The translations under genes and the position numbers were made by a program. From NCBI GenBank assembly GCA_027604685.1, contig JADHYX010000104.1:454-59694 (forward strand): a stretch of DNA of 59,241 bases. The letters run 5' to 3'. Below the pieces are notes generated by a model, which saw only the letters and a program-made list of their open reading frames with translations, ran no database searches and had not been told where the DNA came from. Source of the DNA: Lobulomyces angularis. Lineage: Eukaryota; Chytridiomycota; Chytridiomycetes; Lobulomycetales; Lobulomycetaceae. Below, piece by piece: positions 36,642 through 48,386 of the stretch (position 1 is its first letter; each line of letters opens with the position of its first letter).

Positions 36642-36891
36642 TTTAAAGAAAAATAATTTTTTTTTTATTCTTGAAAAAGAAAACAAAAAGAAAATAAATA
36701 TTTTAAATTTATAAATAAAATAAAAAAAAAATGAAACAAATGTAAACTATATAATAATTTCTAAAGTATTATAAAAATGATAACAATAACAATTTTATCA
36801 ACGAATTATGCTAAAAAATAAAATAAAATATAACTGGGGAACAAAATTACATTAAAAAAATATGTAAATAATTATTAACAATAAGAATTTG

Positions 36892-38823
36892 TTACATAAT
36901 ATTACAACCACAACAGCTGCTTTCACTTTTTTTTTCTTCTTCCAGTTCCCTCTTTCTTAACGTTGTTGTTCCATCTCCTCTTTTTATAGTTTCTAATCCT
37001 AATTTAACTCCCAACTCAGTAAAACCATCATTGAAATCACTTTGGTTATCATCCAAAGTTTTTAGTGAAAATTCGCTTTCAAAAAGTTTTTCGAGATCAA
37101 CTTTAAGATGATCGTCCATTCTTATCATTGGAGGAGAAGTATCTACAATTTTTTTATTTGTTGAAGTGATTTCTGGAATCGACCCTGTTTTTCTTTCAAG
37201 CATTTTGGTTAGCGGAATAAAGGAGTCTACAGTTTCATTTTTTTGTTCTGTATCAGTTTTTTCTGCTGAAACTGGTTTCAAATATGGATTTTGGGAATCC
37301 TCAATTACTTTTTTTAGTGATTTTGTTTCAACCACATCATTAGGTAGAGTTTCAAAAGACAATTTGTTGGAATTATCCAATGAGTTTCTGACAGAATTTT
37401 CAGTTTTTGACGATGTTTCAATTGACTTTTTTCTTAATAATTCAACTGATGCTTTTGGTACAACTTCAATGGGTTTTTTTCCTTCACTTTTTCCTTTTAA
37501 CAATTCAGTAAATTTGGATTTAGCTGAAATTGATGATTTTCCAGCTTTTTGTTGAAGTTTGCTTTCCGCTCTTTGCTGCTCTATACTTTCTCTATCTAAT
37601 CTATTTTTTAATTTAATTTTTTCCTCTTTTTCTTTTTGGGCAAGTTCTTCTTTTAATTTTAAATCTCGTATTTCTTGTTCCTCCTTTTCCTTTGCTTCGA
37701 TTGCTTCCTTCTCTGCCTTTTCTTTAGATAAAATTGCATCTAATTCAGCCTTCTTTCTTGCCTCTATGGCTTCTCTGTCTGCTTTTTGCTTAGCTTCCAT
37801 TTCCATTCTTTGGGCCTTTTCTTTTGCTTCGGATGCCTCCTGCAAAGCTCTAACTCTCGCTTCGAGTGCATCATGTTCAGCTTTTTCTTCAGCTGCTTTT
37901 TTTGCCAAAAATTCTTCCCTATCCTCTGGCGACATAGCCTAACGTTCAATTTTGAGTTTTAAGGAAAGGAATTAAGTATTTTTTATTTACCTTTATGCGT
38001 TGTTCTTCCTCAAACTTTTCCATCATTATTCGTTGTTTTGCCAGTTTTTCTTCTCTTATTTTTTCTTCTTCAAATTTTTTAATTTGTTCAGCTTCTTTTT
38101 TTCGTTTTTCTTCTTCTAATTTTAATAACTTTGCTTTTTCTTGTTTCAGGAAGGCTTCTCGTTCTTTCATCCTTTCTAACTCTACTTTCTCTTCCATTTT
38201 TCTTTTTAATTCTAATTCTTTTTCTAATTCAAACTTTTTTAATCTTTCATTTTGTATTTTGATTTGTTGCTGATTTAATAAAAAAAAAAAACAAATGTTA
38301 AAGAAAAATGAAAATTATAATAAAATTTAAAAGAAATTTTACCAATCTTACTTCCTCGGCTAATTTTTGACTTTCTAGTAATTCTAATTCTTTTTTTTTT
38401 TCCTCTTCCTCTAATTTCAACTAACAGAAAGTTAAAAAAAAAAAAGAGAAATATAAAAATAAATAAAATAAGGTATTATATTTAGAAAATAAAAAATAAT
38501 AAATAAACAAAAAAGGGTATATATACCTTTAAAATTTTAGCTTTTTCAAAAGCTTGCTGCTCCTGGAGTAAGGTTTGTTCCATTTTTTCTCTTTTCTGCC
38601 TTTCTAGTAATTGCAACTTTTGATTTTCAAACTCAGTTACAGCAGATACGCTCTTAGCTTCGAAATTAGGAAGAAGATCCATTTTATTTTGAACTAAATG
38701 CTGTTGCAAATTTTAACTTTTTTTTTTTAACACGCCACGAGATGCGGTAAAAACCCTGGGAGAGGCAAAGGGATTAACCTCACAAAATTTTTCCACAAAA
38801 TAATCTTGGATATATTCTATCAT
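36892..38823 (-). CDS. Lys/Glu coiled-coil protein with C-terminal CaaX box
   Basis: Several exons. The first (from ATG 38823) reads MIEYIQDYFVEKFCEVNPFA and then joins in frame to NKMDLLPNFEAKSVSAVTEF near 38690; the donor is either GTTTTT or GTGTTA, since both preserve frame. The middle is a very long Glu/Lys/Ala helix from about 38640 to 37560 (for example EEKRKKEAEQIKKFEEEKIR). A Ser/Lys-rich linker follows, and then a conserved-looking segment TLDDNQSDFNDGFTELGVKL. The last residues are SSCCGCNIM: CNIM is a CaaX motif favouring farnesylation, with three extra cysteines that could be palmitoylated. Membrane anchoring by the C-terminus is therefore predicted. I do not recognise the family. 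The next gene downstream, on the same strand, is the acylation-motif aminopeptidase. Confidence 0.72.
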
Positions 38824-40048
38824 ACTAGATAACGGAATAACGCTATTTTAATTGTTAATGACAGATTTAAGATTCTTGATGGTTAGGGATGGAACTAGCT
38901 GCCAGATATCGCAGCTTCTTTAAACGCAACAACTCAATTTCTTGAAAATCAACAACTCTATAACTTTCTGCCAACATTGCAATTTATAACAGCAACATAT
39001 TTTATACTTTATTGTAGCTTCAGCTCACTTTATCAGCAACAATTCAACCACCTTTACAACATCATCACAGATACTTAAAAAAGCAGTTGTAATTGAGAAT
39101 TGCAATTCAGATTTCCAGAACCGTTTAGAATACTTCTCCATTAACAACAACTTTTTGATATTTACAAATTAACTTTTTTTCTGATTATTAGTATTATTTA
39201 ATTTAGAGGAAGTATTAAAGGAATTAGATGGTTCCACATCTGATAAATAACTTTTCCAGAAACTTTCACTAGCAGAAGCATCAACGATTCAGTATATTTA
39301 TAACTAAAAGAAGCAAATTTTTTTATAGTAGTTTCATCAAACTTAATAGTCCAATAGATTATCTCATCCAAATTTTCCCAACTGTTTCGGCAAGTTTACC
39401 TCAACAGTCAACACTCCACAGTTTATTCTTCTTAATATAATTAAATATATAGTTCTAGAATATGACTAGAACATATCACAAATAATCATGGAAATTAATG
39501 AGCATAGCCAAGATTTTTTTTTGTAAATATTGTTTATCACATAAAAAATAGATATGAAGTAAATAGACTGTAAATAGACTGTAGAAAACAACATGGAAGT
39601 TTTCATAGTTAGCTTTCATCAGAAACTATTCACGATTAACATCATCATAGATTAAATTATATAGTAGAAAACATAAAATTATTCACGATTAAGAGCAATA
39701 ACATTGTTACAATGTACAAGATACAATTGTATAAGTCATTAACATACAGTAACATATAGAATTTCCACGATTTTTTTATACTATATTTAGCTATATTTAT
39801 TCTATTCTAGTGTCTATAATGATATGACAAGCTCGTCCTCCGTTTTCACAAACAAGGTGCCCCAAAGTGAAAACTTCAAACTTTAAACCATATTTTGAAT
39901 ATACTAATGTTCAAATAATTAATACTGCAAATAACAACCAAGCCGTTCACCTTTTGTTTGGGTAAAGCCTAACCGTCAAAAGTATATAAAGGTCTTCAAA
40001 ATGTGTTCTTAAAGCTGATAAGTTACTCAGATTCAAATACTTTTAGTT
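38824..40048. other. 1.2-kb intergenic region with coding-like plus-strand segments and a TATA box
   Basis: The part from about 38890 to 39430 is richer in C (CAAC/ACAAC-type words) than other gaps. It has overlapping open frames on the plus strand: 68 codons containing ASLNATTQFLENQQLYNFLP, about 55 codons containing SNNSTTFTTSSQILKKAVV, and about 38 codons containing SPIDYLIQIFPTVSASLPQQ near 39340. I could not join them into one gene, so they may be unrecognised exons of a secreted-type protein or a decayed gene. From 39480 the sequence is low complexity. A TATATAAAGG at about 39981 lies 67 bp before the start codon of the secreted protein at 40049 and is its likely TATA box. Confidence 0.4.
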
Positions 40049-40312
40049 ATGAAATTCCAAATTTTAACCACCTTAATGATTGGAGCAACCATTGCTCAAC
40101 AACAATGCTCTTATGTCACCACAAGTACCTTGCATTGCACAACTCCAACAGGAACTCCACATGCTCCAACCTGTTTAGGAAGATGTCAGACATTTGCATA
40201 CTGTAAATCTTGTTGCGATGGTTTGAAGAGATTCTGCCAAACAAATCCAACTGCTACTGGTTGTGAAGAATGGGAAATGCAGGCATGCGTACCTGACTGT
40301 AGATGTTTATAG
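40049..40312 (+). CDS. secreted 12-cysteine small protein
   Basis: Single exon of 87 residues. Signal peptide MKFQILTTLMIGATIAQQQ is followed by a compact domain with twelve cysteines, spaced so that six disulfides are possible (for example LGRCQTFAYCKSCC, then FCQTNPTATGCEEW and the end CVPDCRCL). Size, signal and Cys density are those of small secreted fungal proteins; whether it is structural, inhibitory or effector-like cannot be told. It has its own TATA-like element upstream (about 39981), no introns, and codons slightly richer in C than its neighbours, which suggests strong regulated expression. No family was recognised. Confidence 0.78.
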   Translation: MKFQILTTLMIGATIAQQQCSYVTTSTLHCTTPTGTPHAPTCLGRCQTFAYCKSCCDGLKRFCQTNPTATGCEEWEMQACVPDCRCL

Positions 40313-40777
40313 GGCTGCAAAAATTTTTTTTTAGAGGACTGACTTTAGAATTAAAATATATATAGTCTAATTTTTGAAAATAACATAAAATAAATAATTA
40401 AAAACTTGAATTTTTATGAAAAAAAAAAATTCATATTTCAGCATTTTTTTATTCAGAGAGATAACTCTATTTTACCAACAATCTCTTTAATATTAAAATG
40501 AAGGCTGCGATTGTTGTATTAAAATGGTTAAGTTATGAAAAATCAACTGCAGCAGATACTAATAACTCCTTTGAAAGCAAAAAATAAAGCTAAGAAACAA
40601 TTAGTACTCAATTAGTGAAATTAGAGTTGCATAAATAATAGTTTCTTCAAAAACTACACTTTTCAAGAAATTGACAGTTCACATTTCGAAACTTTGTTGT
40701 GTTGTACAGAAAACTTCAGTTTTATACAAAAAAAACTTAGATAAATTCAATATTAGAACAAAAAAAATTCTTTGTTA
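40313..40777. other. intergenic, no gene seen
   Basis: AT-rich spacer between two plus-strand genes, containing the 3' UTR of the small secreted protein and the promoter of the acidic protein. Nothing else stands out. Confidence 0.45.
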
Positions 40778-41786
40778 ATGAATTTAAAAAGAACAAAGGA
40801 ACAAGTTGAAGTAGAACACTATAATGTGAACATGTTGGCTTCAGTGGATACAACTGCTCTTCCAATTTCTGCCGAAAACTTTCAAAAGAATGAACTTTTA
40901 TCAAGTTTAACTCAGGATCAAAATGAAATGTTTGTATTTGTTGACAATGGTTTGGATTACTAAAATTAAATTTTTTTTTTTTTCCATTTTTTAATTTCCT
41001 TCCTTTTTTTTTTTCTCTTTTAGAAAGTAGTAACGTATATAAAGATCTTTTTGACGAAAATTATGTTACAAAAATTATATTGGATAACATTTCAGCCACT
41101 GAAGATATTGATGTGGAGGAGCTCAATAAGCCTATTGATGATGAAACTGAAATTGTCAATAATATTGAAAATACATCTTTCAGTGATGGAGAAATTGTAG
41201 ATATGCCCGTTTTTCAAGTCGGCTCTCCTTGGGAAATGATAGAAGCAATGGAAAATTCAAAAAGTGAAAAAGAAGTTGTTCCAAAGCTGTATGCAGAAGA
41301 AGTTAAAAAAAATACGCTGGATTTCGATACAATGGCATGGAGAGAGCACGTCAATGAGGATGATGATGACGACATTCCATTTTTTAATAAAAATGGAATT
41401 TTTGAAAATACGGAGAGTTTAACCATCGTAAAAATTTTACATTTATATATCTTCCAACTATTTTTTAAAAAAAATTAACAGGAAGAAAAAAATTCAATAA
41501 TTAATTCAAACCTCGAGAACAACATCGAAAAAAGCACTCCAAACTACAAAGAGAGCGTAAATTTCCTTGATTTATCGATAGATGGTGAACACTTATCTCT
41601 TTTGAGTGCTGATAATAAAGTTGATGAAATCTCTAGCTCAAAAAATGTAATTTAATTATTTTTATTTTTTTTTTTCAAAAATAAAATTTACTAAAATATT
41701 TTTAACAGAACTTGAACAATCAAATTGATGAGTTGGAACAATTTTTTCAAACTTCAGTACAGATTAGTTCAAATTCCATTCTATGA
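40778..41786 (+). CDS. acidic protein of unknown function
   Basis: Four exons (40778 to about 40952, 41025 to about 41428, about 41482-41648, about 41709-41786) join in frame to about 274 residues. The first intron uses a GTTTGG donor, needed to avoid the stop after GLDY. The product is strongly acidic and Asn/Ser rich, without membrane segments: examples are DIDVEELNKPIDDETEIVNN, VGSPWEMIEAMENSKSEKEV and WREHVNEDDDDDIPFFNKNG. The end is QFFQTSVQISSNSIL. I recognise no domain. Its composition and lack of a signal peptide suggest a cytosolic or nuclear disordered protein. Exon boundaries other than the coding frames are approximate. Confidence 0.55.
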
Positions 41787-43031
41787 GTTTTTATCACGAA
41801 TTGAATTGAAAACTAATGAAATTTGACAAAATATCACCTTTATATTTAAAAACAAAATATTCCTTAAAAATCAGTATTTACATATTAATATAATTTTTAT
41901 TCATTAAGTATTTTTTTTTTTTTGTATATATTACATATTTTTAAATCATTTTAATATTAAAGTTTATTGTAAATAAAAAAAAAAATTGTTAATTATTCAA
42001 TGAATAAAAATTTAATTCTAAAAGAATTATGTACAAAACCGCTAATTATTTAATTAATTATTTTATATTATTTTCATGAAATGTGACTTTTTATATTTTA
42101 ATTTTGAAGATACACTCCTCCAAAAAAAACTTAAAAGCCCTATTAAACTAAAATTTTTGACGTAACATTTTATTTTCAGCAATTTTAAACAAAAGAATTA
42201 CAAAGGAAATACAATGAATTTCCAAATCCCCATTGCTCTAGTGGAACTGGTGGAATTAAAGGATCTTATAAAAAATACGTAGAAACATCCCTTTTAAGTT
42301 TTAACTATGCCAGAGCATTACAAAAAATTGTTCTAAAATATTTGCTAATTTATCGATGAGAATGCAAGATAAATAAACCAATTAATGTCTACGAATAGAT
42401 TGCACATTAATTTTTATCGAAGAGATTTTTTGTGTTAATTTATATTAATACTGGTTCAAAAATTCTCAGTTTAAAGATCTCTCAAATCGAATATCATATG
42501 AATCAAAAAACCTGTACTCTCTCGGGATTTTTATAGCATGGAATAATATTATATTAATTTTAAATTATTTAATTAGACATCATTGGAACCTAGTAGTTAA
42601 AGTTAGGGTTGGAAAAAAAAAATGGTTTCAAGTTTTAAAGAAAGTTTCAGATACTACCTACTTAAATAGAGTAAAATAAAGCTGTAATTTTTAGTGATTA
42701 TACTACATGCTGGTAGGTTGGTTGATTTATTTTTGCAGCAAATTAGAAGAACATAAAGCTAAACTTTGAAGCTTTGAGGCATAAGGTTTATAAAAGGAAG
42801 TAAGTAATTTTAACACTATTTACTTCGTTCAAATCAAAGGTTGAATACGCACTCTACATTATTTTCTTTGCTACCGTTAAAGTTCATTATAAAGTGCTGT
42901 ACATTCACAAAAGCGATTTAGTTTCATCATATTTTGTTTCAAAAATTTATTAATCCCATTTTGGTTTTAAACTCCGAAAAAAATTTGATATAACTGAAAA
43001 AAATATAAACAATCAAAAAAATTTTAGTCAA
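41787..43031. other. 1.2-kb intergenic region with an orphan open frame
   Basis: Mostly AT-rich with long A and T runs. A plus-strand frame from about 42190 to 42357 is open for about 55 codons and has normal protein composition (for example KYNEFPNPHCSSGTGGIKGS, then SYKKYVETSLLSFNYARAL) but lacks an ATG and obvious splice partners. It may be a decayed exon. The final 400 bp should carry the promoter of the TMEM115 gene. Confidence 0.4.
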
Positions 43032-44290
43032 ATGTTTAAGACAAATGCATCGTTTAGAAACATCCCACAAGGAACTAGGCTAATTTTAGCTATAACCTTA
43101 ATAGAGCACTTACTTGGATATTTTCCAGAATTTTTTCCCCTTCTAGTAAGTACTAGGGAGAGGATGTACTGGGTATGGACTTTCATCACTGCAGGATTTT
43201 ATGAACCTAATTTAATTATATGCATTTTGAATTTTTTTTCCTTTTTATTAAGTGGTATGATGCACTTAGATTCAGGATTTGACTCAAAATAATTAATTAA
43301 AAAAAAAAAAAAAATTAAAATAGCTAAATATCATGAACATTCATGGGGATCAAGAGAGTTTCTTAAATTTGTTTTCATTGTGAATATCACTTCTATTCTG
43401 CTAACTCACTTTGCTAGTGAAATTGAATATACTATATCTTTTTTTCCCAGAGGTTTGTAAGTTATTTTTACTTAATATGTTTCCCTTAAGTTACTTTCAG
43501 TGATCCTTGGGTAGGAGGCTTTTCAGCGTTGTTACCAGCGTTAACTGTTTCATTTAAACAAGTAAAAACTAATTACTAGAAACAATTTTTTATTCATTAC
43601 TAGACTATTCCCGAACATAAAGTGACCTTTTTTAAAATATTTGCGCTTCGAGTGAAATTTTTACCTGTATTTGGTATTTTTGTCATGCTTGTAGCCTTTT
43701 TCGCAGGATTTATCCATAATCAACTCTACATGGGAATTTCTGGCACTGTTGTTAGTTGGGCATATTTAAGATTTTTTAAATATGCAGATGGTAATAAGGG
43801 TGATCGCAGTGATACTTTTAGTTTCGTTAGCTTCTTCCCTGAATTTATACAGTAAATTTTTTGTCCATATTCAATTATTATTATTATTTTTATATATTGA
43901 ATTTATTAAGAAAATACTTCATTTAAGGAACTAAAGAAAATTTTTTTTTTAGGCCGTTGTTAAATCCATTTATAAATGCAATTTATAAGTTGTTTCTAAT
44001 TTCCAGAATTATTTCAAATGTTAATGAATTGGGAACTCCGTATTTACAAGATTTGGACTCTGTTGTCTCTTCTTATGGAAAAAATGACAGTGATGCAGAA
44101 AGAAGACGGTGTGTTTGAATTATTTTGATTTTATTTTTTTGGATTGTTCATGAGCGCAAATTAATTTTTTTTTTNNNNNNNNNNCAGAGCACTTGCAATG
44201 AGAACTGTAGAGAGGCTTCTTTCAACTACTGTGGCTCAGGAAACAAAATCTCAAGAAGATGAAAAAGTCAAAGATCCTTCTTCATTTTAA
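43032..44290 (+). CDS. TMEM115: TMEM115-like Golgi membrane protein
   Basis: Multi-exon gene for a rhomboid-like but non-catalytic membrane protein (DUF1751). Visible: FRNIPQGTRLILAITLIEHL at the start, ERMYWVWTFITAGFYEPNLI, then HEHSWGSREFLKFVFIVNIT, DPWVGGFSALLPALTVSFKQ, and the strongly conserved cytosolic motif GTVVSWAYLRFFKYADGNKG, SDTFSFVSFFPEFIQPLLNP. The tail ends with SDAERRRALAMRTVERLL, as in TMEM115. In animals and plants the protein sits in the Golgi and affects retrograde transport. Serine/histidine catalytic residues of rhomboid proteases are not evident. An assembly gap of ten Ns interrupts the last intron just before its CAG acceptor; the coding frame continues correctly across it. 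Confidence 0.87.
44175..44184. other. assembly gap (10 N)
   Basis: Ten consecutive undetermined bases inside the last intron of the TMEM115 gene. A fixed run of ten Ns is typically a scaffold join of unknown true length, so the two flanks may belong to separate contigs. Confidence 0.95.
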
Positions 44291-44466
44291 AATATAAATT
44301 AAAATTTTTTTTTGTTTGTTTTTTATTACTTAATATTTTTAAAATAGAATTAAAAACCATTTTTAAAAGTTATAGTAATTAATATCAAAATGAATACATA
44401 ATGCATCTAAATTTTATTTGTAAATCTAATCTATAATTATTTAATTTTTTTTTTTCGTATATTTTT

Positions 44467-47400
44467 TTATTGAGACATTCTAGGTTCACATAATAAGGAG
44501 TGGTTATAGGCTGAATCCTCATCTATTAGTAATAATTAATTTATGAGGATATTTTGATACTAATAATAAAATTTATTTTAATTTCGTTCTGACTTACCAA
44601 ATACTGTAAAGTTTTTAATGTATGTCTGTATTTCAAATACTGGTATTAACTTATAAGGTATTTTTTGAAATTGCTATCAAAAAAAAAAAATTATAAATAA
44701 AACATACAATTTTTTAAAAAAAAAAAAAAATTAATTCTTTTACCTGAAGTTCTAAAATCAAAGCTGAGCATTTTTCCAGTTTATAGAAATTTACTAATCC
44801 ACCGTCTAATCTATTTTTGTTGCAGGTATCTAAATAAACCAAATCCCCTTGATATACTCCCGGAAATGGGATCAGTGGAGGTTCGCTGTGCATAACTTTT
44901 CCACGCAAGTTTTTATAGTTTAACTCGCTTGAAATTATTTTTGCTAAGTCATCATAGATTTTAAGGTACTTTGCAGAAACAGATTCTTTTGTTTTTTTCA
45001 AACGATAAACTGAACTGCTCTGAAGTGCTGCTATAAATTCTTTTAAGCCATTGTAGTTCTTTAATTTATCCAGATGCTATTTTTTTTTTTTTTTTTTTCC
45101 AAATGTAAAAATTTTTTATTTACGTTTTTAGTGACTGCTTACATATGCTATCATCACTACTTTTTCAAAGACAATAGCCCTAGATTTTGTGCTATCTTTA
45201 ACAGATACTATTTCGGAAATAATCCAGTTGACTGTTATTAAAAACAAGACATGAGTAAACAATAATTTATTATAGAAAAAAGAAAAAATTCTTAAAGTTT
45301 CTTTACCAACGTGGTTTGACCATTTAACCATCTTCATGATATTAGGAGATTTTAAATCTTTGTCTGGTTTCATCCAGGCTAAATCTAAAAATTCCCTAGG
45401 CTGAAGCAAAGAAAAAATTTTTTTTTGAAAGGATAAATATGTAGATATTATATGCTTTTTTTACCTTAATTGCATAAAAAAACTCAAATTCTATTAATGT
45501 GATTTGCCTAGCAAGCTCTAACGGTTCCCAATCCATAAATTTATACTTCGTTTCTTCCCATAAATTTTCACTCAACTTTTTACCAAATCCTAAACCCCAA
45601 ATTGAATTTGGTCTCTCTTTTCCGTTATCTGTTAAACTGGTATTGGATCCACTTAGAGATGGTATATTGTTCATGGAGGTTCCCAATATTGCTGAAAAGT
45701 TATTTTGATGTATAGAAGTGGCCAAGGTTCTTTGACTAATTTCCAAGGAAGAATATCTAAAAGTATTTAGTACATATTAGATAATCGTTAATTTTTTTTG
45801 TTAATAAGAACCTTTTGGACAAAAATTTTGGCAAGATTGGTTTTGGTGCATTAGATAAGGTTTTTTCACCAAGTTGTTCTACAGAATTTTTCTTGTCCGA
45901 TAATGCTTGCTTCAACTTTAGTGTTAGCTGTGGACTTGGTATTGTTTCAATAAATTTTTCTAAATCTGACAATAGTATCGCATCATCTTGAAAATCTGAC
46001 CAATAGTTTTCAATCCAAAAAATTAAAATTTGAGAAACCTTTGAGTAGCTGGGTGGTATTGAATTTTTTTTGCCGTTGTTGTTATATTTGCTTAAATTTA
46101 TCGTTTCTATAATTTTATCCAAGAGTTTATTTGATGTAATGAACAACTTGTAGGAAAGCATAAAGGTTGCTAGATACTGGCTATCTAAACCAGAATATAA
46201 TTAATTTCCACACTTGAAATATCCAATTTTTTTTTATTTTCTTTTTTTTTACAAAGTTACCATACTCAACGGGATCTAACAGATGATCTGCGAGTTTTTC
46301 TGTTGTTGCCGCCTTAATTCTTTTTCCATTTTCACCATAGCTAAATATTACGTTACCAGCTTTTTCATCTTCTACATCTTTTTCTAATTTTCGCTGTGAC
46401 AAAACCTTCTTTAACTTTATAACAAAAAAATTTTTTATTGTATATGTTTTAGAGATAAATAAAAAAATAAAATATATACTGCTTCTTCCGGAGACCGGCC
46501 CCATTTTGAACATCTATCTTCCCTTAGCTCCAAATTTTCTTTTTCTGCTATTTCCTTTAATTTTTCTGTTAAATTTAGCTTCTCCGTCAATACAGAATTT
46601 TCTGTTGTTAACTGATTTATCCTCTTAGTTTGATTGTTTATAGTATCTTGTAAAACTTGGTGCTCTTTTTCAATATTAATCGGATGAGGTTGTGAAGTTG
46701 AAGAATAATGACTTCTTAATTGATTAAGTTCTATTAAATCCTCCTCATGAGATCGTTGAAATGTCTATTAATTTTTAAATATAAAAATAATAATTAAAAT
46801 CAAAAACTTTTAATAGTAGAGTGGTATTCTTTTAGAATATAAATATATATATTAAATACCATGAAGGCAGCTTCAGTTTCTTCATTTCTTTTGTAAATAG
46901 CCTTCAATTGTGAAGTGTGTTGTTTTAAAACATCTGCCATATTTTGTCTGTAAATGCCTTCTTGTTGCAGCAACTCACTTTCCAACTTTTGAATATTTAT
47001 TTTAAGAAATGCTATGGTATCGCATTGTCTCTCATTTTCATCTTGCCAATATTGAAGTTTTCCTAAAAATGTTTCACTTTTATCTTTATCATTTATCCCC
47101 ATTGTTTGCTATATTTTTTTTTTTTTCGTTAAAATAATCCGAAAAATTACATTTTTTATTTTTTTTATTTTATTTTTTATTGTTACTTCTAATAATTTTG
47201 TTTTATGTAAAGCCAAATGCTTTTCTTCCAATAATTTTTCTATTGTTTCCTATTTTTTATTTTTATTTTTATTTTTTTTTTAATAATGTTAAAAGAAAAA
47301 AAAATAAAATAGATTAAATTTTAATAAATAAAAAAACAATTGTTAGTACAAAAAATTTTTAGTTGAAAAAAAAAAAAAAATTAATAAAGAAGAAAATACT

Positions 47401-48163
47401 ACATACTTTACACTTTTCGTTAAATAAATGTTGAGATACAACAAGTTCCAAAATATATTGTTTTAAAAACTCAATATTGTCTGGTAGTTGATGGTCCAGT
47501 TGTATTGCTTCGTCGTAATCAATCTGTATTGTTAAAAAAATTTATAAAAAAAAAAAAAATAATAAAGAGAATGGCTAACTTTTCCATTAGTTCGCGATCC
47601 CATTGAAACCATCACTTCAGTTAAAAAAGCCTGAACTTTTCTGCTCACTGTGTATTCTAAAGGTCTATTTCCATGTGCATTCGCAATAAATGGATCAGCG
47701 CCACTAATACGAAATGTTTAATTAATCTGCTTTTTGTTGCTATATTTTCAACAATATACCTTTTTATCAGTAGCTTAATGCAGTTTAAATCATCTCCAGC
47801 AACACTTAAATGAAGTGGGGTGTTACCTGTTAAAAATTTACACAAATTTTAACAAAATTGAAAATAAAAGATTTAAGATTATTACCATTTTCTACAAAAG
47901 AATTAAATTTAATGAAACATTAAAAAGAATAAATTACAAACAAATTTCAAACCATCTTGCGAATCAATGCAAATCATAGAATGACTTAATAAAATTGAAA
48001 TGCAATTAATATTTCCAGTAGAAGCAGCGAAGTGAAGTGCAGTTCTTTTTTCTTTTGTTGTCGAATTTATATCAAAATCTCGATTCTTTTCTAATAAGGT
48101 TTTTAAATTTTGTGCATCCCCATTTATGATCGATTGGAATATTTCTACAGTTGCTTCAGTCAT
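44467..48163 (-). CDS. Ras guanine nucleotide exchange factor with ankyrin repeats and coiled coil
   Basis: A long multi-exon gene. N-terminus (48163 to about 47590): ankyrin repeats (TALHFAASTGNINCISILLS, NTPLHLSVAGDDLNCIKLLI, GADPFIANAHGNRPLEYTVS). Middle (about 47520-46500): coiled coil (EKLLEEKHLALHKTKLLE, then QDENERQCDTIAFLKINIQK). Then the REM/RasGEFN domain (about 46400-45900: ATTEKLADHLLDPVEYGN, QILIFWIENYWSDFQDDA). Finally a CDC25-type catalytic domain (YKFMDWEPLELARQITLIEF, IPFPGVYQGDLVYLDTCNKN, GLVNFYKLEKCSALILELQ). The C-terminal exon 44522-44467 ends DEDSAYNHSLLCEPRMSQ, matching the usual RasGEF end; a GTAAGT donor at 44597 leads to it. It should activate a Ras-family GTPase. 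All junctions I traced keep frame, but two adjacent genes split near 47100 cannot be wholly excluded. Confidence 0.85.
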
Positions 48164-48386
48164 TTTTTTTTCCCCTTTATTTATTTTTTTTTAATAAAAT
48201 TCCTATTTGTTTCATTCTTACTCTTTTTTATTTTATTTTTGATTTTGGGTCTTTTGCTTTTTTTTAATTGCAAAAATTAAAATTTTTCCAACCTACAAAA
48301 ATTTATTTTGAACTCCGCATAAAAACCTTAGATGAAAGTTATAAATATATTTTTATAATTTTTAAATAAAAAAATTAACAGCATTT

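Noticed and set aside
37166..38273. Long plus-strand open frames rich in Ser and Phe
   Set aside because: They are the antisense of the Lys/Glu coiled-coil gene; AAA/GAA-rich codons give TTT/TTC/TCT on the opposite strand.
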